A stretch of DNA of 64,000 bases from CAZSBB01 sp964605235 (GTDB lineage Bacteria; Planctomycetota; Phycisphaerae; Phycisphaerales; Phycisphaeraceae), in assembly GCA_964605235.1 (NCBI GenBank), contig CAZSBB010000031.1, forward strand, positions 10,217 through 74,216, in the 5' to 3' direction. Every line of letters starts with the position of its first letter. Within the stretch, counting starts at the first letter, position 1. Under the pieces are notes generated by a model that had not been told where the DNA came from, did not search any database, and saw only the letters and a program-made list of their open reading frames with translations. This document shows positions 36,669 through 47,457 of this stretch, in pieces. A program made the position numbers and the translations under genes.

Positions 36669-36822
36669 AAAACAGTTTCATCACTGAGGCACAGAGCACA
36701 CCGAGCAGAAACACATCAGGGCCTCTCTCTGTGTCTCCGTGTCTCTGTGAGAGATATTCGGCCACGATACCAGCAAAAACAGATTTCACACGGAGCCACA
36801 GAGACACGGAGTGAAATCTGTC
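36669..36822. repeat. Composite ACAGAG-type inverted repeat (family B)
   Basis: A first pair of arms (CTGAGGCACAGAG near 36684, CTCTCTGTGTCTCCG near 36723) is followed by a second, perfect hairpin with arms CAGATTTCAC (36780-36789) and GTGAAATCTG (36811-36820) enclosing GGAGCCACAGAGACACGG. It lies between kdsB and the TPR gene. Confidence 0.78.
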
Positions 36823-36834
36823 GTGCTGGTCCGG

Positions 36835-38418
36835 TCAGACGCCCGCCAGTTCCTTGGTGAGCTGACGGATTTCGTTGACCTTGGTTTTGATGTCGCGGAA
36901 GTTGATGTCGGTCTGGAGGATTTCCGACGCCACCTTGGAGGCTTCCTTGGCGCGGTCGGCGTTTTTCTCGTTGCGCGCCGAGCGGAACAGCGCATCCATC
37001 AGGTGGTATTTCATGTCCAGGACCCCGCGGTCGTTGGGATCGCGCAGGGCTTCCAGGCCCGACTTGAGCGTATCGATGGCTTCGTCGAACCATTCCTGCT
37101 GCAGATAGCACTGGCCCAGGAAGTTGGCGGCATTGACGCGGAACTTGGGATCGCTGACGGCGCGCTGGAAATGCTCGACCGCCTGCTCGTATTGCTTGGC
37201 GGCAAAGAAGCACTTGCCGATCTCGTAGCGCCAGCGGTTTTCGGTGGGATACTGCTTGGCGCGTTCGACGTACTGGGAGAGCTCGAACTTGAGCTTCTGG
37301 CGGTAGAACTCCTTGAGTTGCTTTTTGACCGCCTCGTCGGGCCGCTGCTTGGCGAGCGCCTGGAGCTTGCGCAGCTTGCGTTCCATCTGGCGCATCTGCA
37401 CGTCGGCGATTTCCATCTTGTAGCGATAATTCTGGGTGCGCTCGTGCGCCTGCTGGAGCAGAGCGATGGCTTCGTTTTCGGTGTCGCTGCTGTGCTTCTG
37501 CAGCAGGGCCTTGACCAGGGCTTCGCGGGCGGGCAGGTCGTCGGGGTTCTGCTCGAAGTCGGCGCGTTTGCGCTGGATGATTTCGAGGATCGCCTGATCG
37601 CTCTTGGTGAGCTGGTCTTCCTGATCGAGGGCGTGCTGTTTCTCGCTGTCCTTGATGTTCTTGCGGAAGTCAAGCTCTTCGGGCTTTTCGGCGCCATAGC
37701 TGGCCGCCATGGTGACCTCGGCTTCAAGGTCCTTGAGTTCGCCGGCGAGGTTCAGGTCGTCCGGGGCGAGGTCGATGGCGCGGGCGCAGGCGTCGCGGGC
37801 CTTGTCCCACATGCCGACCAGGGAGAAGAGATCGCGCAGCTTGATGAAATCGTCCTTGTTGAGCTGCTTGTCGATTTCGTTCTTGTCGAAGATCAGCACG
37901 CCGATCCAGCCGGCGACTTCGCCGAGGTTGAAATCCTCCTGGTCGTCGTCGGCTTCGATGGCTTTCTCCATGGCGGCGATGGCGCGGGTGTAGCTCAGCG
38001 GCTCCTTGGCCCAGAGCTTCTCGGCGTGGAGAAATTTGTCGATCTTGTCCTTGGCGCCCAGGTTGATTTTTTCCCGCATGCCCGCGGGCTTGCCCCCGGC
38101 GACCTTGCGCCGCAGCGCCACTTCGCGCAGCGACTCGTGCATGTTCATGTTGTCCGGGTCATGACGCAGCCCGTTGATGAACAGGTCGATGGCGTAGTCG
38201 TAATTGCGGGCTTCGGACACCGTGGCGGCATGGCGGAAGAAAGTGGCGGCTTTGCGGAGGTCGCGTTTGACCTTCGGTTCGGCGGCCTTCACCGCTTTGC
38301 CGGCGTCCGCTTCCTTCGGCTCCGCCTGGGCGACGGCGGGATCGTTGGGCAGGGCGGGGGCCTCCTGCTCCTTGGCGTCGTCCTTCTCGTCTGGTTTGGG
38401 TTTACGCTTGAAAAACAT
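36835..38418 (-). CDS. Tetratricopeptide-repeat protein
   Basis: This 527-residue protein begins FFKRKPKPDEKDDAKEQE and is mostly TPR-like helices: an early block (residues 60-130, NYDYAIDLFINGLRHDP) and a late block (380-490, AKQYEQAVEHFQRAVSDP and AIDTLKSGLEALRDP). The middle is a long charged coiled-coil. There is no signal peptide. It is probably a scaffold for unknown partners. Confidence 0.75.
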   Translation of the reverse strand: MFFKRKPKPDEKDDAKEQEAPALPNDPAVAQAEPKEADAGKAVKAAEPKVKRDLRKAATFFRHAATVSEARNYDYAIDLFINGLRHDPDNMNMHESLREVALRRKVAGGKPAGMREKINLGAKDKIDKFLHAEKLWAKEPLSYTRAIAAMEKAIEADDDQEDFNLGEVAGWIGVLIFDKNEIDKQLNKDDFIKLRDLFSLVGMWDKARDACARAIDLAPDDLNLAGELKDLEAEVTMAASYGAEKPEELDFRKNIKDSEKQHALDQEDQLTKSDQAILEIIQRKRADFEQNPDDLPAREALVKALLQKHSSDTENEAIALLQQAHERTQNYRYKMEIADVQMRQMERKLRKLQALAKQRPDEAVKKQLKEFYRQKLKFELSQYVERAKQYPTENRWRYEIGKCFFAAKQYEQAVEHFQRAVSDPKFRVNAANFLGQCYLQQEWFDEAIDTLKSGLEALRDPNDRGVLDMKYHLMDALFRSARNEKNADRAKEASKVASEILQTDINFRDIKTKVNEIRQLTKELAGV

Positions 38419-38658
38419 AAGCCCCGCTGTTTCAGGCAGGTGGGTATGAATGATCGAAAGCACAGCCGGCCGACAACGCGGCCATCCGCAGGCAGGCCCT
38501 CCAATGGTAATCTAGCCTGAACCCCGTTGCTGTCAACCAATTAACCGCCGGCGGCGTCCGACTTCGCCTTGCCGCCAGCGCTTGCGGGCCGTATTGTCTT
38601 GCCGTGCAGCCCGGCGTGCCCGTGCAGGCAACGCCCCAACCCGCAGGAGACTTCCCGG

Positions 38659-38943
38659 ATGGTCACCGTTGGCATGAATTATCGCGTGTTGCCCGGCAAG
38701 AACGAACAGTTCGAATCCGTCTTCCGCGCGGTGCTCGAAAAGATGAACGAGATGCCCGGCCACAGCAAGTCGGCGCTCTACAGCGACGTCAACGACCGCC
38801 AGAGCTACCTCATCGTCTCCGACTGGTCCGACCGCAAAGCCTTTGACGATTTCATCCGCTCCGAGCAATTCCGCTCCGTCGCCAACTGGGGCAAGGAACA
38901 GATCCTCGCCGGCCGGCCGACGCATGATTACTACGAGCATTGA
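38659..38943 (+). CDS. Antibiotic biosynthesis monooxygenase-like (ABM) domain protein
   Basis: This 94-residue protein has an ABM ferredoxin-like fold (TVGMNYRVLPGKNEQFESVF, SALYSDVNDRQSYLIVSDW, DDFIRSEQFRSV). Such small proteins may be quinol monooxygenases or heme-related enzymes. RBS CAGGAGA lies upstream of ATG 38659. Confidence 0.8.
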   Translation: MVTVGMNYRVLPGKNEQFESVFRAVLEKMNEMPGHSKSALYSDVNDRQSYLIVSDWSDRKAFDDFIRSEQFRSVANWGKEQILAGRPTHDYYEH

Positions 38944-38967
38944 GCGCGGGGGGTGATGCGGGGGTGG

Positions 38968-39000
38968 TTTTTTTGCCACAGATGAACACGGATGAAGCAG
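38968..39000. repeat. GATGAACACGGATGAA-type dispersed repeat
   Basis: CCACAGATGAACACGGATGA follows a T-run. A similar sequence is at 53186-53220. The following 39001-39100 shows GATTTnGTGAT tandem runs. The 240-base gap to dapB holds no gene. Confidence 0.55.
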
Positions 39001-39183
39001 GAGAGAGATGAGCACGGATGTGGGATGTGGCGATTTAGTGATTTGGGATTTGGTGATGTGGCGCCGGGTTGATGTTGCGTGATTGCGATGGACGCCCACG
39101 GATGTGCCGCCGGCGAATCCGTGGGATTGATTCCCCTGATGGCGAGTTTCGAATCGACGAGATAATTCCAAGCGAGAACTGAC

Positions 39184-39984
39184 ATGATTACGGTTGGCAT
39201 TCACGGCGCCGCGGGGCGCATGGGGCAGCGCCTGGTCGCCCTGGCGCATGAAGACAGCGAACTGCAGGTCACCGTCGCCATCGACGCGGCAGGGCATCCC
39301 TCCGCCGGGCGCGATGCGGGCGAAGTCGCCGGCGTGGGCAAGCTGGATGTGCCCATCGCGGCTGCTTTGGCCGGCGCCAAGCCGCAGGTCATGATCGACT
39401 TCTCCGTGCCGGTCGCCTGCCGCAGCGCGATCGAGTTGTGCGTCCAGCAACGCATTCCGCTGGTCATCGGCACCACCGGACTCACCGAGGATGATCTGCA
39501 GAAGATTGCCGCCGCCGGCAAGACCATTCCCATCCTGCAGGCGCCCAACATGAGCCTGGGCGTCAACCTGCTCTTTGCCCTGGCGGCCCAGGTCGCCAGG
39601 CAACTGGGTGACGACTACGACATTGAAATCGTCGAAGGTCATCATCGCTTCAAGAAAGACGCGCCGTCCGGCACCGCGCTGGGCATCGCCCGCTCCATCT
39701 GCAACGCCACCGGCAAAGACCTGCAGCGCGATGTGGTGCATGGCCGCCACGGCGATGATGTCGTCCGCAAACGCGGCGAGATCGGCATGCACGCCCTGCG
39801 GCTGGGCGATGAGGTCGGCCGACATACCGTCAGCTACGCCACGCTGGGCGAGGAACTGCAACTGACGCACACCGCCTCCACCCGCGATGTATTCGCCCGC
39901 GGCGCGCTGCGGGCCGCCAAATGGCTGGTCAAACAGCAACCCGGCCGCTATGGCATGGCGGATGTGCTGGGGCTCAAGGCCTGA
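39184..39984 (+). CDS. dapB: 4-hydroxy-tetrahydrodipicolinate reductase
   Basis: This 266-residue enzyme of lysine and meso-diaminopimelate synthesis has the NAD(P) site VGIHGAAGRMGQRLV, MIDFSVPVAC and the catalytic EGHHRFKKDAPSGTA with its His pair and Lys. It is alone, with no other dap gene near. Confidence 0.94.
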   Translation: MITVGIHGAAGRMGQRLVALAHEDSELQVTVAIDAAGHPSAGRDAGEVAGVGKLDVPIAAALAGAKPQVMIDFSVPVACRSAIELCVQQRIPLVIGTTGLTEDDLQKIAAAGKTIPILQAPNMSLGVNLLFALAAQVARQLGDDYDIEIVEGHHRFKKDAPSGTALGIARSICNATGKDLQRDVVHGRHGDDVVRKRGEIGMHALRLGDEVGRHTVSYATLGEELQLTHTASTRDVFARGALRAAKWLVKQQPGRYGMADVLGLKA

Positions 39985-39994
39985 ATCACGGTCC

Positions 39995-40122
39995 CAAATC
40001 AGAATTCACCACCGAGGCACAGAGAACACGGAGTGAAAGCATGAAGCGGGGCGTATCCCTGGTTTTCCAATTCTCTGTGTGTCTGGCTCGGTGCTCTCTG
40101 AGTCTCGGTGGTTCCTGATTTG
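39995..40122. repeat. ACAGAG-type inverted repeat with locus-specific stem base (family B)
   Basis: CACCACCGAGGCACAGAGAAC (left, 40006 on) and CTCGGTGGT (right, 40105 on) are complementary. The base of the stem extends as CAAATCAG (39995-40002) with CTGATTTG (40115-40122). Confidence 0.82.
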
Positions 40123-40198
40123 TAAGCTCGCTCGATCGATCGCTTGGGGCCACCGTTGATGGCGTCGTCGCGCTGCCGCGGCCTGGGATGAACCGCTC

Positions 40199-41323
40199 AT
40201 GATCCTCGTCTGTCTGGCGCTGGTTCCCGTGGCGATGTGCGTTTGCCTGCCGCTGTGCCAGTGGCTGATCGCCCGCGCGCTGCGCAAGGGGCAGTTGGAT
40301 CAACCCGGCCGGGAGCCGCACAAACTGCACGCGCAGCCGACGCCCAACGTCGGCGGCATCGCCATCTTTGCCGCGGTGGCGTTGCCCATGGCGCTGGCGC
40401 TGGCGGCGGTGTGGCTGGCGCCCGCCAGTTGGTGGCAGGGGGCGTTGGCGCCACTGGCGGTCCACCTGCCGGGGCTCAAGGCGCAGACGCCGCTGGGTCT
40501 GGGTGTGCTGCTGAGTTTGACGGTGCTGCACGTGCTGGGGCGGATTGACGACACGCGCGGGCTGGGGCCATACACCAAGCTGCTGGTGGAAGCGGGGGCA
40601 GCGCTGTTCCTGAGCATCGCGCTGGATGTGCGCATCCTGCATCTGCTGTCGGACTATGGCCCGGCGGGGGTGGTTGCCAGCCATCTGCTGACCATGTTCT
40701 GGATCATCGCCATCGTCAACGCCATGAACATGCTCGACAACATGGACGGGCTGTCCGGCGGGGTCGGCGCCATTGCCGCGGCGCTCTATCTCATGGCGAC
40801 CCTGCTGGCGGGGCAATGGTTCGTGGCAGCGCTGGCGGCGCTGCTGCTGGGAGCGCTGGTCGGTTTCCTGGTGTTCAACTTTCCGCCGGCGAAGGTCTTC
40901 ATGGGCGACGGCGGCTCACTGGTGCTGGGGCTGCTGCTGGCGATCATCAGCATTCGCACCACCTACTTCAGCACCGATCACAGTGCTGCCGCCCCGGCGC
41001 CCGGCGCGTGGTATGGCCTGCTGATGCCGCTGCTGGTGCTGGCGATCCCGCTGTACGACCTGACCAGCGTGACGCTGCTGCGGCTGGCGCGCGGGCAAAG
41101 CCCGTTCAAAGGCGATCACAACCACTTCTCGCATCGCCTGGTGCGCAAGGGGCTCAGCCGGCGCACCGCGGTGCTCGTCATCTGGCTCTGCACCCTGGCG
41201 ACGGGCATCTCCGGGGTGATGCTGGCGCACCTGACCTGGTGGCAGGCGTGTCTGGCGGCCGCGCAGACCATCGCGGTCATCGCCGTGCTCGCCATCCTCG
41301 AACGCACCCACGAACAAGCCTGA
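40199..41323 (+). CDS. Glycosyltransferase family 4 undecaprenyl-phosphate sugar-1-phosphate transferase (WecA/MraY-like)
   Basis: This 374-residue membrane protein has about ten hydrophobic segments and the family's Asp motifs: IVNAMNMLDNMDGLSGG, VFNFPPAKVFMGDGGSL and the GDHNHFSHRL loop. It should move a sugar-phosphate to undecaprenyl phosphate to start a surface polysaccharide. WecA-type GlcNAc transfer is most likely; the exact sugar is uncertain. It lies after dapB and a family B repeat. Confidence 0.88.
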   Translation: MILVCLALVPVAMCVCLPLCQWLIARALRKGQLDQPGREPHKLHAQPTPNVGGIAIFAAVALPMALALAAVWLAPASWWQGALAPLAVHLPGLKAQTPLGLGVLLSLTVLHVLGRIDDTRGLGPYTKLLVEAGAALFLSIALDVRILHLLSDYGPAGVVASHLLTMFWIIAIVNAMNMLDNMDGLSGGVGAIAAALYLMATLLAGQWFVAALAALLLGALVGFLVFNFPPAKVFMGDGGSLVLGLLLAIISIRTTYFSTDHSAAAPAPGAWYGLLMPLLVLAIPLYDLTSVTLLRLARGQSPFKGDHNHFSHRLVRKGLSRRTAVLVIWLCTLATGISGVMLAHLTWWQACLAAAQTIAVIAVLAILERTHEQA

Positions 41324-41387
41324 AACCCGCGCGTTTCCCGTCTTTCTCCTGCGCTCCTGTTCAACTGCTCACCTGCTCTGACCATCG

Positions 41388-42869
41388 CTAATCCATGCGG
41401 TAGAACTGGTTGGGGTTGTAGAGGAAGTAAGCGTCGGCGGGCTCGAGCGGAGGCAGCTTGAAGACGGGGTGACCCTTGTCATCCGCGGCCAGGAAGCCGT
41501 ACCACCACGGCTTGGGCGCGCTGCCGGTGGGCCGGGTGAGCTGGCCTTCATCGCGGATTTCATCCACCACATGGTCCGCCCACCTGAGTTCCACGGCCCG
41601 GTCGCCAAACTCGTCCCAGTCGCCGCTGGACTTGCTGCTGTACATGCGTTTCTTGAATTCCTCCAGGCTCAGGCCCATCTTCTTCGCCACGGGGTCGGCG
41701 AGTCGACGTTCCCATTCGCGCAGCGTCTGGACCTGCTGTTCCAGGTCGGTCATGTTGCCGTAGGCCCCGGCGGACATCTGGTGATGGAGCATGATGGCGT
41801 TGCGGTAGACATAGGAGTGGGGCGCGAGGGTGGTGATGACCGCCGCCATGGAGGCCGCGAAGGAACGCACCACCACATGCACCGGGGCGGGGGAGGCTTC
41901 GATGGCTTTGACGATGCGATAGCCCTGCATGACCGAGCCGCCGGGGCTGTTGTCGATGACCAGGAAGATGGGATCGGTGCTCGACTCGTTGTTGAAGAAA
42001 TCGATCCGGCTGCAGACGTAGTCGGCGGTGCCGGTGATGATCGGGCCATCGAGTTTGATGGTGCGGTCCGACAGATACAGCTTGCCGTCCACAAACGGCT
42101 CGGCGCGGCGCTGGGGCGGGGCGTCCAGTTCGGCGCGCTTGAGGGTGCGGGCGTCACGCAACTGCAGTTGCGCCTGGTCCTGAGCGAGTTGGGCGGCGTT
42201 GGCGGCGACCGCCAGTTGCTGCTGGGCCTGGGCGGCCTTGACCTGTTCCAGCAGCAGGGCGTTCTGGGCCGCCGCCTGGGCGCGCTGGGTTTCGAGGTCC
42301 GCCAGTGCCGCCGCCTGCCGGGCCTGATCAAGCTGCCGACTGACCTGGAGTTTTTCCAACTCAGCTTTGGCGGTTGCCAGTTCCTGCTTCTGTCGGGCGT
42401 CATTAAGCTGCATCTGGGCGGTGAGCTGCGCGGTTTCCTCCGCCATGGCGGCGCGTTGACGGTCGAGGCGGGCTTTTTCCACGGCCGCCTGCACTTCCAG
42501 GGCCTGCTTTTCCAGCTCCAGTTTGAGCAGTTCATTCTGCTGCCGCTGCTTGGCGACCTGGGCTTCGGTCTTGAGCCGTTCGTTTTCCGCCTTGAGGTCC
42601 GCCAGTTCGGCGTCGAGCTCCTTGCCGCGCACGTCGGCCTGGGCCGAGAGCAGAGCGCTCTGCTTTTTCAGGTCAGTCAGTTGCGCATCCTCGCCATCCT
42701 GCTCCGGCTGGTCCGCACTGCCGTTGCTCCTGGCAGCCGTGGTTGTGGCGGCGGCGCTGCCCGCACCGGCGGCTGGCTTATCCTCCACTGCGGTCTGGCC
42801 CCAGACAGGCATCCGGCTGCAGCACAGCAAACTCACCGCAAGCAGAACGAACAGACGACCATGGCGCAT
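41388..42869 (-). CDS. Exported ClpP-like serine protease with long coiled coil
   Basis: This 493-residue protein has a signal peptide (RHGRLFVLLAVSLLCCS), a long coiled coil rich in Gln, Ala, Glu and Lys (about 60-255), and a ClpP/SppA-type domain: VIDNSPGGSVMQGYRI, the Ser motif SFAASMAAV with Ser340, and IMLHHQMS with His362/363. The third catalytic residue is not clear. ClpP proper is cytoplasmic and lacks such a coiled coil. AGGA upstream supports ATG 42869. A histidine kinase gene lies 98 bases upstream. Confidence 0.8.
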   Translation of the reverse strand: MRHGRLFVLLAVSLLCCSRMPVWGQTAVEDKPAAGAGSAAATTTAARSNGSADQPEQDGEDAQLTDLKKQSALLSAQADVRGKELDAELADLKAENERLKTEAQVAKQRQQNELLKLELEKQALEVQAAVEKARLDRQRAAMAEETAQLTAQMQLNDARQKQELATAKAELEKLQVSRQLDQARQAAALADLETQRAQAAAQNALLLEQVKAAQAQQQLAVAANAAQLAQDQAQLQLRDARTLKRAELDAPPQRRAEPFVDGKLYLSDRTIKLDGPIITGTADYVCSRIDFFNNESSTDPIFLVIDNSPGGSVMQGYRIVKAIEASPAPVHVVVRSFAASMAAVITTLAPHSYVYRNAIMLHHQMSAGAYGNMTDLEQQVQTLREWERRLADPVAKKMGLSLEEFKKRMYSSKSSGDWDEFGDRAVELRWADHVVDEIRDEGQLTRPTGSAPKPWWYGFLAADDKGHPVFKLPPLEPADAYFLYNPNQFYRMD

Positions 42870-42967
42870 GGCAATTCCTTTCATCATGCAGAGCAACCAG
42901 CGCCCCCGGCGGCCGAGTGGGTGGGCGGTTCCGCAGCGCTGGATTATGTGAGGGGTGCAGGGACAGT

Positions 42968-43807
42968 TCAAGCGCCGGCGGGGGATTTCCCGGGCAAATG
43001 AATGACGAAATTGGTGCCCCGGCCCGGCTCGGAGTGACAGGTGATGGTTCCGCCGTGCTCTTCGATGATGCGCCAGGTGGTGGGCAGGCCCAGGCCGGTC
43101 CCGCCGCGCCGGGTGGAGAAGTAGGGTTCAAAGATGCGCGGCAAGGTCTGGGCGTCGATGCCCGGGCCGGTGTCGATGAGATCGATGCGAATGTCCGCGC
43201 CCTCGCGCCGGGTGCGCAGCAGCAGCTCGTTGGCGCCGCCGTGCGGCTGCTGCTTCTCGCGCGCGGTGGTCATGGCGTGCACGGCATTGATCAGGAGATT
43301 CAGCAGCGCCTGTTTGAACAGGCTGGCGTCGAGCGGGCAGAGCGACGGGGCGGCATCAAGCTGCGTGCGCAGGTGAATGTCCGCCGCCTGCGCCTGGAGG
43401 GAGTAGAAGTCGATCATCTCCTCGATGACCACATGCAGATCAGTGGGCGCCAGGTCGAGCTTCATGCGTCCGGCGAAGCGCAGGAAGTCCTCGAGGATTT
43501 CGCGCAGCCGCTGCGTCTCGCGGCGGAGGGAATCGAGTCGCCGGCGGATGCGGCCGAGTTGCTCTTCATCGGGTTGAGTGGTGAGGTCTTCCTGCAGCAA
43601 TTGCACATTGAGGCCGACCGTGGAGAGGGGGTTTTTGATCTCATGCGCCAGGCCGCTGGTCAGGGTGCCCAACTCGGCGAGGCGTTCATTGGCGCGGGCT
43701 TGGCGCTCGAGACGGAGAATGCGGGCGGCAGTGCGCCGGGAAGCGAAGTGCACCAGGGGAATCGCACCGAGCAGACCACACGCCATACCAATCCAGAAGT
43801 AACCCAT
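42968..43807 (-). CDS. Sensor histidine kinase
   Basis: This 279-residue kinase starts with one hydrophobic segment (GYFWIGMACGLLGAIPLV), then HisKA (LTSGLAHEIKNPLSTVGLN) and HATPase (LLINAVHAM, DTGPGIDAQTLP, GTGLGLPTTWRIIEEHGG) domains. It looks like an NtrB-type, membrane-tethered kinase. No response regulator is adjacent. I chose ATG 43807; longer in-frame extension lacks conservation. Confidence 0.9.
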   Translation of the reverse strand: MGYFWIGMACGLLGAIPLVHFASRRTAARILRLERQARANERLAELGTLTSGLAHEIKNPLSTVGLNVQLLQEDLTTQPDEEQLGRIRRRLDSLRRETQRLREILEDFLRFAGRMKLDLAPTDLHVVIEEMIDFYSLQAQAADIHLRTQLDAAPSLCPLDASLFKQALLNLLINAVHAMTTAREKQQPHGGANELLLRTRREGADIRIDLIDTGPGIDAQTLPRIFEPYFSTRRGGTGLGLPTTWRIIEEHGGTITCHSEPGRGTNFVIHLPGKSPAGA

Positions 43808-43899
43808 GGGGTCAGAATACCGTGCGGGTGGTCGGGTGTGTTGTCGCTTTGGTAGAGTAGACGTGAGTGGGTATGCGACACTCACCTGCTTGGTAGGTT

Positions 43900-43999
43900 A
43901 AATGCTATATCAACAAGCTAAGTCAAGTGCAGCATTTGTAGGGCATTTCACATTCAATGGAATTGAACGTGCGCCGTCGTGGGTGCGGAGCCCGCGACG
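43900..43999. promoter_or_regulatory. AT-rich palindrome cluster
   Basis: Three inverted repeats: AAATGCT/AGCATTT (43900-43906, 43931-43937), TTCAAT/ATTGAA (43954-43968), and CGTCGTGGG/CCCGCGACG (43975-43999). The first two are AT-rich in a GC-rich genome. They lie between the kinase 5' end and the csp 3' end. The last could close csp transcription, but no T-run follows. Confidence 0.45.
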
Positions 44000-44019
44000 A
44001 ACCTGGGGTAGCCCAACGG

Positions 44020-44253
44020 TCACTCAGGTCTGACGGTGTCGGCGGTATTCGTCGTGCGTTGGACGGTACGCGCCTGCCAGCCCTTGTCGGACTCGATCAG
44101 TTCGTATTCGACCGCTTCGCCATCTTTCAGGGAGCGGAAGCCGTCCCCCTGAATCTGACTGTAGTGGACAAATACATCCTGGCCTTCCGGACCGATGATG
44201 AAGCCATAGCCCTTTTTAGGATCGAACCACTTCACCTTCCCTTGCGTCGCCAT
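44020..44253 (-). CDS. Cold-shock domain protein
   Basis: This 77-residue single-strand nucleic-acid-binding protein begins QGKVKWFDPKKGYGFI with RNP1 (KGYGFI) and RNP2 (VFVHY). The tail is longer than in CspA, ending in TNTADTVRPE. RBS CAGGAGAGG lies upstream. The 5' region holds a strong hairpin. Confidence 0.94.
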   Translation of the reverse strand: MATQGKVKWFDPKKGYGFIIGPEGQDVFVHYSQIQGDGFRSLKDGEAVEYELIESDKGWQARTVQRTTNTADTVRPE

Positions 44254-44295
44254 GTGTTCCCTCTCCTGCCGCGGGACTTACCCTACGCCAGCCGC

Positions 44296-44325
44296 CGGGT
44301 TCGCGCTGCGCACAGCACGAACCCG
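44296..44325 (-). promoter_or_regulatory. Long hairpin in the csp 5' region
   Basis: CGGGTTCG-C-GCTG-CGCA-CAGC-A-CGAACCCG folds into a 12-bp stem with one mismatch, 43-72 bases upstream of the csp start. Position and stability suit a regulatory leader. No T-run follows, so a terminator is unlikely. No other feature was found in 44326-44536. Confidence 0.5.
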
Positions 44326-44536
44326 CCAACGCCAGACGTCAGACGCAGACCCACGCACACAATGGGAATGACACAGCCGCCTGGGGTGGTTGCCGATTGC
44401 TCGACACAACCACACCCGCCGTCGCGGGAATCAGAACAACTCCGCGACCAACTGGCGTAACTTGACCGTGATGAACACCAGCCCCTGGCGCTCACCGCGG
44501 ACTGCTTCTCGTACCCTACCGAAGATGATTAGCCCC

Positions 44537-44561
44537 GCCCCAACGGCTTATCAGCCGGGGC
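44537..44561 (-). terminator. Candidate 3' hairpin after pnp
   Basis: GCCCC/GGGGC with an inner GGCT/AGCC around a GATA loop, 60 bases after the pnp stop. There is no T-run, so it may be a processing or stability hairpin. A second hairpin (GCGCTC/GAGCGC) is at 44578-44594. Confidence 0.4.
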
Positions 44562-44621
44562 TTGACCATCCCTTGCCGCGCTCACCTGGAGCGCGCTAAT
44601 ACGTAATTCTAACTAACTATC

Positions 44622-46778
<2,157 letters not shown>

Positions 46779-46818
46779 ATGCCCAATCCTTTCGTGCTCC
46801 AGTGCCGGAGCGGTTGCG

Positions 46819-46844
46819 GCCGACCACGCCATAACGGCGTCGGC
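46819..46844 (-). promoter_or_regulatory. Hairpin in the pnp 5' region
   Basis: GCCG-ACC-ACGCC-ATAAC-GGCGT-CGGC folds with a three-base bulge, about 40-65 bases upstream of the pnp start. In E. coli an RNase III hairpin in this position drives pnp autoregulation; a similar role here is inference. Confidence 0.4.
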
Positions 46845-47025
46845 GCCGGCCAGGCAGCCGTCCACACAGGAGGATCACGAACGGGTTGGAACAGAAGACA
46901 GGAGGCTCGATGCGCGGACAGAGCGAATGCCTCGCCCAACGCCAGCGCCCCGAGCCTACTGCCGCCTGTTCGCACGGGTCACCCAGATGATCCGCGGTCA
47001 GCAGACGGCCAGTGTGAAAATACGT

Positions 47026-47295
47026 TTACTTACGCAGACCCAGGCGCCCGATCAGCTCCTGGTACTTCTCATAATTGGTCCGCTGCAGGTAGCGCAGCAG
47101 GCTGGTGCGCTTGCTGACCAGCATCATCAGGCCGCGCCGCGTCGCATAGTCGTGCTTATGCGTGCGCAGGTGGTCGGTCAGGCCGACGATGCGCTCGCTG
47201 AGCAGGGCGATCTGCACTTCGGGCGAACCAGTGTCGCCATCAGCGCGGCGGTAGTCGGAGATCAGTTCCTGTTTGCGTTCAGCGGTAACGGTCAT
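47026..47295 (-). CDS. rpsO: Ribosomal protein S15
   Basis: This 89-residue protein matches S15 over its whole length, with GDTGSPEVQIALLSERI, LRTHKHDYATRRGL and YEKYQELIGRLGLRK. It precedes pnp by 247 bases. Confidence 0.97.
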   Translation of the reverse strand: MTVTAERKQELISDYRRADGDTGSPEVQIALLSERIVGLTDHLRTHKHDYATRRGLMMLVSKRTSLLRYLQRTNYEKYQELIGRLGLRK

Positions 47296-47311
47296 AATAA
47301 TCCGCTCTCTC

Positions 47312-47336
47312 GCCCGTGGGGTTCAGTGCCACGGGC
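47312..47336 (-). promoter_or_regulatory. Hairpin in the rpsO leader
   Basis: GCCCGTGG (47312-47319) and CCACGGGC (47329-47336) form a perfect 8-bp stem just upstream of the start region of rpsO. S15 often represses its own mRNA by binding leader structures; this is a candidate. Confidence 0.45.
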
Positions 47337-47371
47337 CGTCCTGTGGTCGTGTAATCCTCTACGAGCCCTGC

Positions 47372-47400
47372 AGTGTAGCAGGAGCCCGGGGGGCTTACAA
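47372..47400 (-). promoter_or_regulatory. Promoter for rpsO-pnp
   Basis: On the minus strand TTGTAA (47395-47400) and TACACT (47372-47377) are 17 bases apart, giving a predicted 5' leader of about 70 bases. Confidence 0.6.
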
Positions 47401-47457
47401 GCGATGCCCCAGGCTGGTTTTGAACGAACCAGGCGGACGCATCGGACAGTTGGGTTG

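Noticed and set aside
38700..38725. tRNA-like TTCGAATC
   Set aside because: It is inside the ABM coding sequence and no cloverleaf can be formed.
44283..44495. 70-residue minus-strand frame near csp
   Set aside because: Ser/Cys/Arg-rich with no motif, and it spans the csp leader hairpin.
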